Below, one piece after another: positions 44,825 to 53,746 of a stretch of 64,000 nt of DNA (its first letter is position 1; each line of letters opens with the position of its first letter). Below the pieces are notes generated by a model. It searched no databases and was not told the origin of the DNA. It saw only the letters and a list, made by a program, of their open reading frames with translations. The position numbers and the translations under genes are program-made. Origin of the DNA: Flavobacterium cerinum (GTDB lineage Bacteria > Bacteroidota > Bacteroidia > Flavobacteriales > Flavobacteriaceae); assembly GCF_024496085.1 (NCBI RefSeq), contig NZ_CP101751.1, forward strand, positions 2,852,001-2,916,000. Reading direction: 5' to 3'.

Positions 44825-45490
44825 ATGATCACGAAAGCGGAACTTGACATCTTAATAACGTTAAGTAATAACAATAACCGGGAATGGTTTGCCGACCATA
44901 AAAAGGAATTTCAACAACATGAAAAGAAGGCAAAGGCATTCTTTCAGGAAGTGTACGAAGACTTAGGAAAGCTGGATAGTTTAGAAAAAATGCAGGTTTT
45001 CAGAATTTACCGGGATGTCCGTTTTTCAAAAGATAAATCACCTTATAAAAGTCATTTTAGTGTTGGATTTACCCGAACGAAACCATTATTGCGTGGCGGT
45101 TACTATTTACATATCGAACCCGGAGCCAGTTTTGTCGGCGGTGGTTTTTGGGAACCGAATGCAGAAGATCTAAACCGAATTCGTAAGGAGATTGAAATGG
45201 ATGATGAAGAAATCAGAGCGATTATCTCTGATCCTGTTTTTATTGAAAATTTCGGAACATTACAGGGGGATGAATTAAAGACAGCACCGAAAGGCTTTGA
45301 TAAAACACATCCGGCCATTGATTTGATCCGAAAAAAACAATATCTGGTTTCCAGAAGTTTTACAGATAAAGAAGTCATTAGTCCGAATTTCCAAAAAGAA
45401 GTAATCGCAACATTTTTGGCCATGCGACCGTTTTTTGATTATATGAGCGATGTCCTTTCCACCAATCTGAACGGAGAATCGTTGTATTAA
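44825..45490 (+). CDS. DUF2461 family protein
   Basis: Protein of 221 residues of DUF2461 (TIGR02453-type). Typical segments are NNNREWFADHKKEF near the N-terminus, VFRIYRDVRFSKDKSPYKSHF and GGYYLHIEPGASFVGGGFW. The function is unknown. It begins 43 bases after hisIE on the same strand and may be read through from the his operon, but no his connection is known for the family. Confidence 0.9.
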   Translation: MITKAELDILITLSNNNNREWFADHKKEFQQHEKKAKAFFQEVYEDLGKLDSLEKMQVFRIYRDVRFSKDKSPYKSHFSVGFTRTKPLLRGGYYLHIEPGASFVGGGFWEPNAEDLNRIRKEIEMDDEEIRAIISDPVFIENFGTLQGDELKTAPKGFDKTHPAIDLIRKKQYLVSRSFTDKEVISPNFQKEVIATFLAMRPFFDYMSDVLSTNLNGESLY

Positions 45491-45536
45491 AAGACATTGG
45501 TATGGTTTCTGCTTAGTAGGTGTCAGTTTAAAAATA

Positions 45537-46301
45537 ATGAATATGAAAAAAATCGGAATTTTAATACTGGCCGTTACATTATGGGCCTGTAACAGTACTA
45601 ACATCAAGACTAAAACAGCAACCGAAACAGTAGCTGAAACTCCGGATCAGGTTTTCTTTAAGGCAATCGGAACGGAACCTTTTTGGGGTGTGGAAATAAG
45701 CAACAATCAGATAAAATATACCACACCTGAAGATCCGGAAGGCATTTTATTTCCGGGAAGTAAACCCGTTCGCGTAATGGATGCTAATATTAAAACGTAT
45801 CAGAGTAAATCAGCAGCGGGAGAAATTAAAATAACCATTTCATATGGAAAATGTTCCGATGGAATGTCGGATATGGAGCATGATTATTCCGTTACCGTAG
45901 CATTAAAAAAGAAAGGGGAGAAGGAATTTAAAGACCTGAGAGGATGCGGTAACTATATCGTAGATTATCGTTTGCACGATATTTGGGTATTAGAAGAGAT
46001 GGAAGGTCAAAAAGTTACGGATGCCGATTTTAATAAACGGCCGATGATGGAAATCAAAGCAAAAGAAGCATCTTTTAGCGGAACAGCCGGATGCAACCGA
46101 ATGTTCGGAAAACTCTTTTCGGAACAAAAATTATTGCGTTTTACCAATATCGGAACAACCCGAATGGCATGTGATAAAATGGCAAATGAATCCAATTTTA
46201 TAAAAGCATTGGAAAGCAGTACGACCTATGAAATTAAAAATAACAGGTTATATCTGTCAAATCCGGATGCTTTAAAATTAGTTTTCAAAAAAGTAGATTA
46301 A
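45537..46301 (+). CDS. Lipoprotein with COG3650-like and META (HslJ) domains
   Basis: Lipoprotein of 254 residues; signal MKKIGILILAVTLWAC with lipobox Cys near 19. Domain one (about 40-145, FFKAIGTEPFWGVEI ... YGKCSDGMSDMEHDYSVTV ... LRGCG) is the COG3650 type, with a conserved Cys pair. Domain two (about 150-252, IWVLEEMEGQKV ... SFSGTAGCNRMFG) is a META/HslJ domain. Both families are envelope-stress or copper-linked proteins of unclear mechanism. A good terminator follows. The start may be either of two ATG codons two codons apart. Confidence 0.85.
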   Translation: MNMKKIGILILAVTLWACNSTNIKTKTATETVAETPDQVFFKAIGTEPFWGVEISNNQIKYTTPEDPEGILFPGSKPVRVMDANIKTYQSKSAAGEIKITISYGKCSDGMSDMEHDYSVTVALKKKGEKEFKDLRGCGNYIVDYRLHDIWVLEEMEGQKVTDADFNKRPMMEIKAKEASFSGTAGCNRMFGKLFSEQKLLRFTNIGTTRMACDKMANESNFIKALESSTTYEIKNNRLYLSNPDALKLVFKKVD

Positions 46302-46330
46302 TTATAAATAAAAGAATATTAATTAATTGA

Positions 46331-46377
46331 GCCTTTATATTGAATTAAAACTTTAATATAAAGGCATTTTTGTTTTT
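46331..46377 (+). terminator. Terminator after the META lipoprotein gene
   Basis: GCCTTTATATT (46331-46341) pairs perfectly with AATATAAAGGC (46355-46365), followed by ATTTTTGTTTTT. Confidence 0.88.
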
Positions 46378-46449
46378 CTACAAGCTCTTTTTGATTTAAC
46401 GAATCGTTATGATTTAAATTTCTATTTTTGTAAAAATACGCGCTACCCT

Positions 46450-47124
46450 ATGAAGTTGTTAATCGTTGAAGACGAACCCAATTTGCTTTCTGCTTTGCGG
46501 AAAGGACTTTCTGAAAGGAATCATGATGTAACAGCTGCATTAGACGGAACTACTGCATTAGAAATGATCAATTATACTTCATTTGATGTAATCGTTTTGG
46601 ATGTTATGTTACCGGATATTAATGGAATCGAAATTTGCAGACGTTTACGATCAGCTGGAAATTATGTTCCGATATTAATGCTTACCGCATTGAGTAGCAG
46701 CGAAAATATCGTTCACGGTTTAAATGCCGGAGCGGATGATTATCTTACCAAACCATTTCAGTTTTCAGAACTTGAAGCCCGTGTGAATGCTTTGGCCCGA
46801 AGAGCAGGGCAGGACCAGAAACCGGCTGAAAAAATCGTTATCGATGATCTGGAAATCGATTCCCGTACAAAAATGGTAAAACGCAATGATGAACTTATCG
46901 TATTAACAGCTAAAGAATTTAATTTACTCTATTATCTTGCCAAGAATTCCGGGATTATTCTTTCCCGGGCTAAAATCCTCGATAATGTATGGAATATCAA
47001 TTTTGATATGAATACTAATGTTGTAGATGTTTACATCAATTATTTGCGAAAAAAGATTGATCATCCGTATGAACACAAATTAATCCATACCATAAAAGGA
47101 TTAGGGTATGTTATAAAGGAATAA
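46450..47124 (+). CDS. OmpR/PhoB-family response regulator
   Basis: Two-component regulator of 224 residues. The receiver domain (1-115) has the acidic pair in LLIVEDEPNLL, the phosphorylated Asp in VIVLDVMLPDING (about 51) and the Lys in DDYLTKPFQFSEL. The winged-helix output domain (about 130-224) ends TIKGLGYVIKE. A TAnnTTTG box (TATTTTTG, 46423-46430) precedes it. The kinase gene follows after one base. The signal is unknown; resemblance is to the CusR/CopR type, which would fit the neighbouring copper-type lipoprotein, but that is a weak guess. Confidence 0.95.
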   Translation: MKLLIVEDEPNLLSALRKGLSERNHDVTAALDGTTALEMINYTSFDVIVLDVMLPDINGIEICRRLRSAGNYVPILMLTALSSSENIVHGLNAGADDYLTKPFQFSELEARVNALARRAGQDQKPAEKIVIDDLEIDSRTKMVKRNDELIVLTAKEFNLLYYLAKNSGIILSRAKILDNVWNINFDMNTNVVDVYINYLRKKIDHPYEHKLIHTIKGLGYVIKE

Positions 47125-47125
47125 T

Positions 47126-48484
47126 ATGCAAATTAAAAAGAAAATAACCGTTACCTATATTGCCCTTTCCGGATTCAGTACGCTCTTATTGTGTACTGTT
47201 GTTTTTTTCCTGTTTCGGCAAAATAACCAGTACTATTTCAGAAAACGACTGGAAGATCGCGCTAAAATCGTAGCTTCGATTCACTATCAACAAGATCCGC
47301 TTAAAGCGAAGTATTATCAGGAGCTTAAAAATAACGGACTTGAAGAATTAAAAGAAGAACGGGAATACGTACTAAGAGTAAACAGTTCTAATTCATTCGA
47401 ATATAATACGGATTTACATCTGCCTCCGGAATTCTTTTCTTCAGTAATGAAAAACAACTCCGGCTGGATTGAGGAAAATGAAGTGTATTACTACGGACAG
47501 GTGTTTAATGAAGCAGGCACTAAATATATGGTGATCATTTCTGCTAAAGATTTACGCGGTAGTGATAGTACGTTGTTTATTACCCGTATTTTACTATTAT
47601 GTGGTTTAGGTTTTATCATATTGGCCTATTTCTTTGGCCGATTCCTGGCTTTACGCGTTATCAATCCGGTATCCCGAATTACAAGTGAAGTAAAACGGAT
47701 TAGTGCTTCTAATTTACATAATCGTTTACCGGATGTAACGGATTCGGATGAAATATCCGATCTGACCAAAACCTTTAATGATATGTTGGATCGTCTGGAA
47801 ACGTCTTTTGAAATTCAGGCCAATTTTATCAACAACGCTTCACATGAATTAAAAACGCCTATTGCTACTATCATGGCAGAGGCGGAGGTAACCTTATTAA
47901 AAGATCGTGATACTACTGAATATACCACTACCTTAAACAATATTCACAAACAAGCCGCCCGCTTAAGCAATCTGACAGAAAGTTTACTAAAACTAACACA
48001 AACGGGATATGACGGTAAGAAACAGGTACAGGATATTGTCCGTATCGATGATTTATTACTGGATGTTAAAAGTGATCTGGATAAAATTTATCCGGGTAAC
48101 CGGGTTAGCATCAACCTGAGTGATATTCCGGAAGAGGATTCTTTATTGGTTTTACCTTGTAATAAACCGTTATTGGAACTGGCTATCGGAAATATTATTA
48201 CAAATGGTGTTAAATATTCAGATAATGAAGAAGTATTTGTTAACCTGACCGCTTCTAATCATCAGTTAAAAATTGTTATCAGCGATATCGGAATCGGAAT
48301 CCCGCCGGAAGATATTCCGTATTTGTATGAACCTTTCTTCAGAGGAAAAAAAGCCTCCCGTTATGTGGGTTACGGACTCGGACTTCCGTTGGCTATGAAG
48401 ATTATCCGTATGCATAACGGTGAACTTTCAATACAATCGGAAGCCGATAAAGGTACTATTGTAACCATTGTTTTTAAACGTTAG
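47126..48484 (+). CDS. HAMP-containing sensor histidine kinase
   Basis: Membrane kinase of 452 residues, partner of the regulator one base upstream. TM1 is near 9-30 (YIALSGFSTLLLCTVVFFLF), a periplasmic sensor loop of about 115 residues follows, TM2 is near 151-170, then HAMP (RVINPVSRITSEVKRI), H-box with phosphorylated His in NNASHELKTPIATIM (about 243), N-box ELAIGNIITNGVKYS, G1 VISDIGIGIPPED and G2 GYGLGLPLAMKI. All catalytic boxes are intact. The sensor loop is lysine/glutamate-rich and has no known domain. Confidence 0.95.
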   Translation: MQIKKKITVTYIALSGFSTLLLCTVVFFLFRQNNQYYFRKRLEDRAKIVASIHYQQDPLKAKYYQELKNNGLEELKEEREYVLRVNSSNSFEYNTDLHLPPEFFSSVMKNNSGWIEENEVYYYGQVFNEAGTKYMVIISAKDLRGSDSTLFITRILLLCGLGFIILAYFFGRFLALRVINPVSRITSEVKRISASNLHNRLPDVTDSDEISDLTKTFNDMLDRLETSFEIQANFINNASHELKTPIATIMAEAEVTLLKDRDTTEYTTTLNNIHKQAARLSNLTESLLKLTQTGYDGKKQVQDIVRIDDLLLDVKSDLDKIYPGNRVSINLSDIPEEDSLLVLPCNKPLLELAIGNIITNGVKYSDNEEVFVNLTASNHQLKIVISDIGIGIPPEDIPYLYEPFFRGKKASRYVGYGLGLPLAMKIIRMHNGELSIQSEADKGTIVTIVFKR

Positions 48485-48597
48485 AACCAACATTAAAATT
48501 TCTAATGTAAATTTTTAGAATATTCTAATTTTAATTTAATTCCCTTCTCATCCCGGTGTAGTTGTTTTGCTTGTATAAATCATAAACAATTATACCG

Positions 48598-49326
48598 ATG
48601 CATAACATACTAATTCCTACCTCATTTGAAGCCGATACACTAAATGCTGTAAAAACGGCTGTAAAACATGCTGAAACTAAAAGTTGTTCAATCGTTTTAT
48701 TAACGGTTAGCGACATGCCTGATACTTCGTTCTCGGCATTATCAGCACTTAGAAATATGACACCGGATATGACGGAAGCGCAATATGCTATTTTAGAAGA
48801 TTGCCGCTCACTTGTCAATGCAACTACCAATTGTAAACTAACGGTACGTCATCAGTTTGGTATTTCGGCACCGTTATTAAAAAACCTGTTGGATCATCTG
48901 GGTATTAGCCTTGTTATCCTTTCATCGCACTATAAGACAGAAACCAATACATTCCAACGTCATTTTTTAAAGTTACTGGGCAATTGTAAAAGTCCGATTC
49001 TTCATCTGGGTCAGCATTACGATGAAAACAGCTTTAATAATGCACTCTATCTGGAACGTGCCGCTGCCGGAATTGGTGTTCAGGAATTACAACGTGTGGT
49101 AAGTGAACGATTTACTTTTAAAATCGTAAGTCAGGCTTCAGTATTTGAAGAACAACGACCGGAAGAAATCACACCTTATTTATCGGAAACCATTTCTAAA
49201 AACAATATTGATTTATTAGTGGAAACCCGAAAACCGGAAAAAACAAGGTTAAAGCGAAATATTACAGTGCCGGTTCATGATAATCTGGGACTTCCGGTGC
49301 TTTCGCTACACGAAGAAACCGTCTGA
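48598..49326 (+). CDS. Universal stress protein-like (UspA-fold) protein
   Basis: Protein of 242 residues with a UspA-like N-terminal domain: strand and loop HNILIPTSFEADTLNAVKTA, then SCSIVLLTVSD and ISLVILSSHYKTE. The ATP-binding glycine motif (G-2x-G-9x-G-S/T) is not seen, so it is probably a non-ATP-binding type; a second, degenerate Usp half follows (about 140-240). It lies upstream of a bestrophin gene, 25 bases away, and downstream of the two-component genes. Confidence 0.7.
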   Translation: MHNILIPTSFEADTLNAVKTAVKHAETKSCSIVLLTVSDMPDTSFSALSALRNMTPDMTEAQYAILEDCRSLVNATTNCKLTVRHQFGISAPLLKNLLDHLGISLVILSSHYKTETNTFQRHFLKLLGNCKSPILHLGQHYDENSFNNALYLERAAAGIGVQELQRVVSERFTFKIVSQASVFEEQRPEEITPYLSETISKNNIDLLVETRKPEKTRLKRNITVPVHDNLGLPVLSLHEETV

Positions 49327-49351
49327 TTGTTTAATCTAAAAAGAAAAAAAT

Positions 49352-50299
49352 ATGCTACTAAAAAAAAGAGTGCCATTAAAATATGTTTTGGGAAAAATTA
49401 AGCTGGAGTTAGTCTTAATTGTACTCTACTGTGTTGCTTTTGAAGTATTTCATCATACTTTTCAGGCGGTTCCCACAAAAATTCCAATTGCTATACCATC
49501 GATTATCGGTACCATCATTTCATTGTTGCTGGCGTTTAAATCCAATCAGGCTTACGACAGATGGTGGGAGGCTCGTATCGTGTGGGGTGCTATCGTAAAT
49601 GATTCGCGTTCCCTGATGCGACAGGTCATCGGATTTTATAAAGATCCTGATTTTTCATTACAGGCAAATGACTTTAAAGAGCGTTTTGCAAAAAGACAGG
49701 CCGCATGGTGTTATAGTTTAAGTCAGTCTTTACGAGGAAAAGATCCGATTTCGTTGATACAATCATTGTTGACAGAAGATGAGCTGCGTTTTGTAAAAAA
49801 GCACAAACACGTTCCGAATGCAATATTGATGTTACACGTTAAAGAATTGCGTAAAGCAAACGAGCAAGGGAAGATCAATGTGTACCAACAGGTGGAAATT
49901 GATAATACCTTAACCCGACTATGTGATTCGATGGGTAAATGTGAGCGTATTAAAAATACGATTTTTCCGACTACATATAGTTTGTATATCCGTTTTACAT
50001 TGTTCTTATTCCTTATTTTATTACCGTTCGGATTAACCGATTTCCTGGGATGGTTCCGTATACCGTTGGTTACAACTATCGGAGCAGCTTTCTTTTTAAT
50101 TGAGAAAATGGCAATCCATCTACAGGATCCGTTTGAGAACCGACCAACTGACACACCGATGAACCTTATATCCAGCAACATTGAGAAAAACTTGTTGCAA
50201 ATGGTTTACGAGTATCGCAACGAATTCGAGTCAGAGGAGCCGAAATCAGTCGATATCTCGCATATTCAACCGGTTAAGAATGCTTATTTCGTGTTGTAA
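49352..50299 (+). CDS. Bestrophin-family ion channel (YneE-like)
   Basis: Inner-membrane channel protein of 315 residues. Two N-terminal hydrophobic segments (LELVLIVLYCVAFEVF and IPSIIGTIISLLLAFKS) are followed by the family signature SNQAYDRWWEARIVWGAIVN. A C-terminal hydrophobic pair (FTLFLFLILLPFGLTDFLGW and TTIGAAFFLIEKM) precedes QDPFENRPTDTPM, another bestrophin mark. Family members conduct anions or cations as pentamers. It follows the Usp-like gene by 25 bases and ends at a terminator. Confidence 0.92.
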   Translation: MLLKKRVPLKYVLGKIKLELVLIVLYCVAFEVFHHTFQAVPTKIPIAIPSIIGTIISLLLAFKSNQAYDRWWEARIVWGAIVNDSRSLMRQVIGFYKDPDFSLQANDFKERFAKRQAAWCYSLSQSLRGKDPISLIQSLLTEDELRFVKKHKHVPNAILMLHVKELRKANEQGKINVYQQVEIDNTLTRLCDSMGKCERIKNTIFPTTYSLYIRFTLFLFLILLPFGLTDFLGWFRIPLVTTIGAAFFLIEKMAIHLQDPFENRPTDTPMNLISSNIEKNLLQMVYEYRNEFESEEPKSVDISHIQPVKNAYFVL

Positions 50300-50304
50300 T
50301 TTAA

Positions 50305-50335
50305 GAAGGACCGCTAAAACGGTCCTTCCTTATTT
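50305..50335 (+). terminator. Terminator after the bestrophin gene
   Basis: GAAGGACCG (50305-50313) pairs with CGGTCCTTC (50320-50328) around CTAAAA. The following sequence is CTTATTTATTT, so it may also work on the minus strand for the convergent gene. Confidence 0.82.
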
Positions 50336-50909
50336 ATTTGTTAAGTGTATAAAAAGCTTCAATTTGTCGGACCGATTCCAATTTATCGTCTTTAAAAACA
50401 CATAGAAACGATCCGCTCCAGATTTTATCCGGCTGTTTTGCCATTTGTACAAACTCCGCTTTAAGTCCCGGATGACTAATACTATCCTTTGCCTGATTTA
50501 CGGTAAGCCATTCGTATCGTATGCTTTTACTTTCAGGCTGGATGATTTCACCGGATTTTACTTTCGCTTCATAATGTGTACGATAAGAGACCAGCCCTGT
50601 ATGATCGGATAATCCTTCAAACTTATAGGTAAAAATCCCGCGTAAATGAAAGGGTGTTATTTCTACGCCTATTTTTTTAGCCAAACCGGACAAACCTTCT
50701 TTTAAACTCTGGTTTTCATTTGATCGGATTGCCGGAGTCATCCATCCGAATGCATTTTTTTCCATTAGAATTTTCCCTGATTTATTATACAACATCAATC
50801 GTTGAATGGTATAGTTATCCTTTTTTTTAATTTCCTGTACCGGTTTGTCTAAAGCAGAGCCAATGCTGTAAATCGCTATAAAATTGAAAAGAAACAAAAA
50901 GCATTTCAT
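50334..50909 (-). CDS. Exported Nudix-like protein with a degenerate Nudix box
   Basis: Protein of 191 residues with an N-terminal hydrophobic signal-like segment (CFLFLFNFIAIYSIGSAL). The rest reads like a Nudix fold: strand RLMLYNKSGKILMEKNAFGWMT, a helix SLKEGLSGLAKKIGVEI where the Nudix box should be, then a sheet GLVSYRTHYEAKV and IRYEWLTVNQAKD. The metal-binding REUXEE glutamates are missing, so pyrophosphohydrolase activity is unlikely. The fold assignment is my own pattern match. The next minus-strand gene upstream is a small unknown protein 21 bases away. Confidence 0.6.
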   Translation of the reverse strand: MKCFLFLFNFIAIYSIGSALDKPVQEIKKKDNYTIQRLMLYNKSGKILMEKNAFGWMTPAIRSNENQSLKEGLSGLAKKIGVEITPFHLRGIFTYKFEGLSDHTGLVSYRTHYEAKVKSGEIIQPESKSIRYEWLTVNQAKDSISHPGLKAEFVQMAKQPDKIWSGSFLCVFKDDKLESVRQIEAFYTLNK

Positions 50910-50930
50910 GGTAAATAACGTATTAAGCTG

Positions 50931-51326
50931 TTAATCCAGTTCCAATAGCTGAACTTGACTTTTAAGACGTTCGATCAGTACATTCATCATTCTTTTGTTT
51001 AGATTAGAAGAATTTTTGATGTATTCCAGATATTCTTCAACGGTAAAAAGACCGATAATCATTCCTTTTAGCGAATTTCGAAATTTGATATCACGTTGGA
51101 TTACATTTTCGATATAAGCCATCTTTTTTTCCGGAGTCAATGAAAAGAAAACATTTTTTTGTTTTACAGCATAATTCAGGAATACCTGAATGAAAAGTTC
51201 GTTTTGCAATCGTAAGATCGGACGTAAGATTTTGTTTTGAAAAATTTCTTCCGACGAAGACTGTTCTGTGATCATTCCTAAGGCATCTCCTCTAAGATCG
51301 ATCAGAAAGGTGTCGCGATTTTCCAT
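50931..51326 (-). CDS. Conserved small helical protein of unknown function
   Basis: Protein of 131 residues, mostly alpha-helical and without signal peptide. It starts MENRDTFLIDLRGDALGMI and continues with charged helices (SLTPEKKMAYIENVIQRDI, LIERLKSQVQLLELD). From memory, homologues are found in Flavobacteria and some databases label them glyoxalase, but I see no glyoxalase features. It lies between the Nudix-like gene and the ompA terminator on the minus strand. Confidence 0.75.
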   Translation of the reverse strand: MENRDTFLIDLRGDALGMITEQSSSEEIFQNKILRPILRLQNELFIQVFLNYAVKQKNVFFSLTPEKKMAYIENVIQRDIKFRNSLKGMIIGLFTVEEYLEYIKNSSNLNKRMMNVLIERLKSQVQLLELD

Positions 51327-51343
51327 TTTTTATTTTAAAGTTA

Positions 51344-51372
51344 TAAAAAAACCGCTGCGGAATCACAGCGGT
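51344..51372 (-). terminator. Terminator of the OmpA-family gene
   Basis: ACCGCTG (51351-51357) pairs with CAGCGGT (51366-51372). Read on the minus strand the stem is followed by seven T bases. It lies 32 bases after the OmpA gene stop. Confidence 0.9.
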
Positions 51373-51403
51373 CTTTTATAAGTTATGAATAAGATATTGT
51401 TAA

Positions 51404-52663
51404 TTACTTGATCTTAAAAGTAACACGTCTTACTAACTGACGGGCAGCTTTGGAGTCTTTTGCAACAGAACTATCCACACCATTTCCGATAATATTTAAT
51501 CGGGAAGCGGCAATACCGGATTTAATTAAAACATTTTTCACGTTTTCAGCTCGTTTACGGGAAAGTAATTTATTGTATTCCGAATTACCGATTTCATCTG
51601 CATATCCGATTACATCCGCTTTAGCTTCCGGATTTGCTTTTAAATATTTCACTAAGAAATCAATTCCTGAAACCGAATTAGTCGCCGGTTGTGTCTGATT
51701 AAAATCAAAATAGACATTTACATATCCCTGATTAATCATTTCTTTAAACGTTTCACTGCTTATAGCAGATCCTTTACCGTTTCCGTTATTGTTACTGTTA
51801 CTTCCGTAATTACGTTCCAAATAGCTTTCCAATTCATCCGGAATACCGTTGTTATTTCTGTCGATAGCTCTACCTTTAGTATCTACTGCCACACCCGGAA
51901 TTGTATTCAGTTCAGCATCTAAATAATCCGGCACGCCGTCTTTATCAGAATCATTCATCATAGTTTCCAAATCACCGATTCGTTGTTCCAGTTCAGCTAA
52001 TCGGTCTACTTTATCTTCTTCATAATACCAGTCGGCATGTCTTTCATTTTTACCTAAATAAATGGATAAACCAACCGTTGCATTGTATAGTGTACCGTTA
52101 AATCCGCGATCTTCCGGAGCAACTGCGCCATCAAAAGTTCGAGATTGACGTACATTATTGATCATCGAAAAATCAGCATTTAATGCAATTCGTTCCGAGA
52201 ATTTAATTTGTCCGGTTAAACCGACAATATGATTTAGCATGTTATCATTACCTTTATAACGATCATTGGTCATAAAAGCATATCCGATACCGGTATGAGC
52301 CTGTACATTTAGACGTTGTGTCCAATCTTCAAAATTAAGAACACGTCCCAGGTTAACAACACCTTGCAAAGTTGTTCTGTAATATTTTGCTTCAAAAGAA
52401 GCACTCTTAGGAGCGTTTTCAAATTGGTCATAACCAACGTCTGCTTTTAAACCGAATTTAGAATTAAACATATAACGTACACCAAGATCAGCATGAAAAA
52501 GATTGTAATCTTTTGCAAAATAACCGGTAGTCATTGAAGCAGTAGGTTTACTGACTCCTCCGTTAATGTCAATCGACCATTTGTTGAAGTTTGGTTTTTC
52601 CTGAGCTGTAGCAGTACCTAAAGTAAGTACCGTTACAAATAAAGGCAGCATAATTCTTTTCAT
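51404..52663 (-). CDS. OmpA-family outer-membrane protein
   Basis: Major outer-membrane type protein of 419 residues. The signal peptide ends LGTATAQ. An N-terminal eight-stranded-barrel-like domain (about 25-210) contains INGGVSKPTASMT and alternating strands. A coil (LAELEQRIGDLETMM) follows, then calcium-binding thrombospondin-3-like turns (DSDKDGVPDYLDAE and DRNNNGIPDELES), and a C-terminal OmpA domain (about 305-418) with VYFDFNQTQPATNS, VIGYADEIGNSEYN and RRVTFK, which anchors peptidoglycan. Likely structural; it has its own terminator and a long A/T-rich upstream region. Confidence 0.93.
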   Translation of the reverse strand: MKRIMLPLFVTVLTLGTATAQEKPNFNKWSIDINGGVSKPTASMTTGYFAKDYNLFHADLGVRYMFNSKFGLKADVGYDQFENAPKSASFEAKYYRTTLQGVVNLGRVLNFEDWTQRLNVQAHTGIGYAFMTNDRYKGNDNMLNHIVGLTGQIKFSERIALNADFSMINNVRQSRTFDGAVAPEDRGFNGTLYNATVGLSIYLGKNERHADWYYEEDKVDRLAELEQRIGDLETMMNDSDKDGVPDYLDAELNTIPGVAVDTKGRAIDRNNNGIPDELESYLERNYGSNSNNNGNGKGSAISSETFKEMINQGYVNVYFDFNQTQPATNSVSGIDFLVKYLKANPEAKADVIGYADEIGNSEYNKLLSRKRAENVKNVLIKSGIAASRLNIIGNGVDSSVAKDSKAARQLVRRVTFKIK

Positions 52664-52906
52664 TCACTTTATTTTTTAAATTCAACACAAAATGTTGAAA
52701 ATTTCTATTAATCGGTCAAATATAGTGAGATTAATACGTAGGTGAGAGGTCAGGTTATTGATCAAGCCTTGAAAACAAAGGGATTCCACTCATTTATATT
52801 TAAAAAAAACATATGTTTATTATTTATTTTTTCACAGGAATTAGTTTAAATTGCATATTTATAACAAATAATTACTTAAAATTTCGAGATACATAAATCG
52901 TACTTT

Positions 52907-53326
52907 ATGAGAAAATCTAACATTTTTTTAACAGTTGATACTGTAATTGTTAAAAAAAGAGCAACTGATTTTAGTCTGCTTTTAATAAAAAGAGCCAACG
53001 AACCTTTTAAAAATGACTGGGCACTTCCGGGTGGTTTTGTCGATACAAATGAAGATTTAATGGATGCCGCTATTCGCGAATTATCTGAAGAAACCAACAT
53101 TAAAACCGAAAAACTGGAACAGATTGGAGCGTTCGGAAAACCGTTTCGTGATCCGAGAAATCATGTGGTTTCCATCGCTTATTTTGGAGTTGTTCCCGAA
53201 GAGACTATTGGAATTGCTGCAGATGATGCAAAAGAAGTAGGCTGGTTTCCGATAAAAGAGCTTCCGAAATTAGCATTTGACCACGAAGAAATAGTAACTT
53301 TGGCACTGCAAAAATTTTTATCATGA
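52907..53326 (+). CDS. Nudix hydrolase
   Basis: Cytosolic pyrophosphohydrolase of 139 residues with an intact Nudix box, GGFVDTNEDLMDAAIRELSEET (about 44-65: Gly, Glu, Arg-Glu and Glu-Glu of GX5EX7REUXEE). It begins MRKSNIFLTVDTVIVKK and has GAFGKPFRDPRNHVVSIAY, characteristic of the Bacteroidetes ADP-ribose pyrophosphatase-like group. The stop overlaps a thioesterase start by four bases (ATGA). Confidence 0.92.
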   Translation: MRKSNIFLTVDTVIVKKRATDFSLLLIKRANEPFKNDWALPGGFVDTNEDLMDAAIRELSEETNIKTEKLEQIGAFGKPFRDPRNHVVSIAYFGVVPEETIGIAADDAKEVGWFPIKELPKLAFDHEEIVTLALQKFLS

Positions 53327-53694
53327 TTTATCAGACAAGAAAATGGGTTAAACCCGAAGATTTAAATGCAAACGGTACACTTTTCGGAGGCAAACTTTTA
53401 TCCTGGATCGATGAAGAAGCCGCTTTGTTTGCTATTATCCAATTAAAAAACAACAAAATTGTAACCAAGTTTATGTCGGAAATCAATTTTATGAGTTCGG
53501 CGCGACAAGGTGATATTATTGAAATCGGTATTGACCTGGTGAAATTCGGCAGAACTTCTATTATCATGAAATGTGAAGTCCGAAATGTAATGACAAAAGA
53601 CGTTATCATTACAGTAGATGCGATCACTATGGTCAATCTGGACAGTTTCGGTCGTCCGGCAGCCCACGGAAAAACGGAAGTTGAAATTATCTAA
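53323..53694 (+). CDS. Acyl-CoA thioesterase (hotdog fold)
   Basis: Hydrolyses acyl-CoA thioesters. At 123 residues it is a single hotdog domain: NANGTLFGGKLLSWIDEEAALFA (catalytic Asp and helix), INFMSSARQGDIIEIGIDLVKFG and a C-terminal AITMVNLDSFGRPAAHG. This is the YciA-type thioesterase signature. It is translationally coupled to the Nudix gene, and a strong terminator follows. Confidence 0.92.
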   Translation: MIYQTRKWVKPEDLNANGTLFGGKLLSWIDEEAALFAIIQLKNNKIVTKFMSEINFMSSARQGDIIEIGIDLVKFGRTSIIMKCEVRNVMTKDVIITVDAITMVNLDSFGRPAAHGKTEVEII

Positions 53695-53700
53695 ACATAC

Positions 53701-53746
53701 AAACAGGTCATTCAAATTATTGTTTTAGAATGACCTGTTTTCTTTT
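53701..53746. terminator. Bidirectional terminator
   Basis: AACAGGTCATTC (53702-53713) pairs perfectly with GAATGACCTGTT (53728-53739), followed by TTCTTTT on the plus strand. It separates the thioesterase from the convergent membrane-protein gene. Confidence 0.92.
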
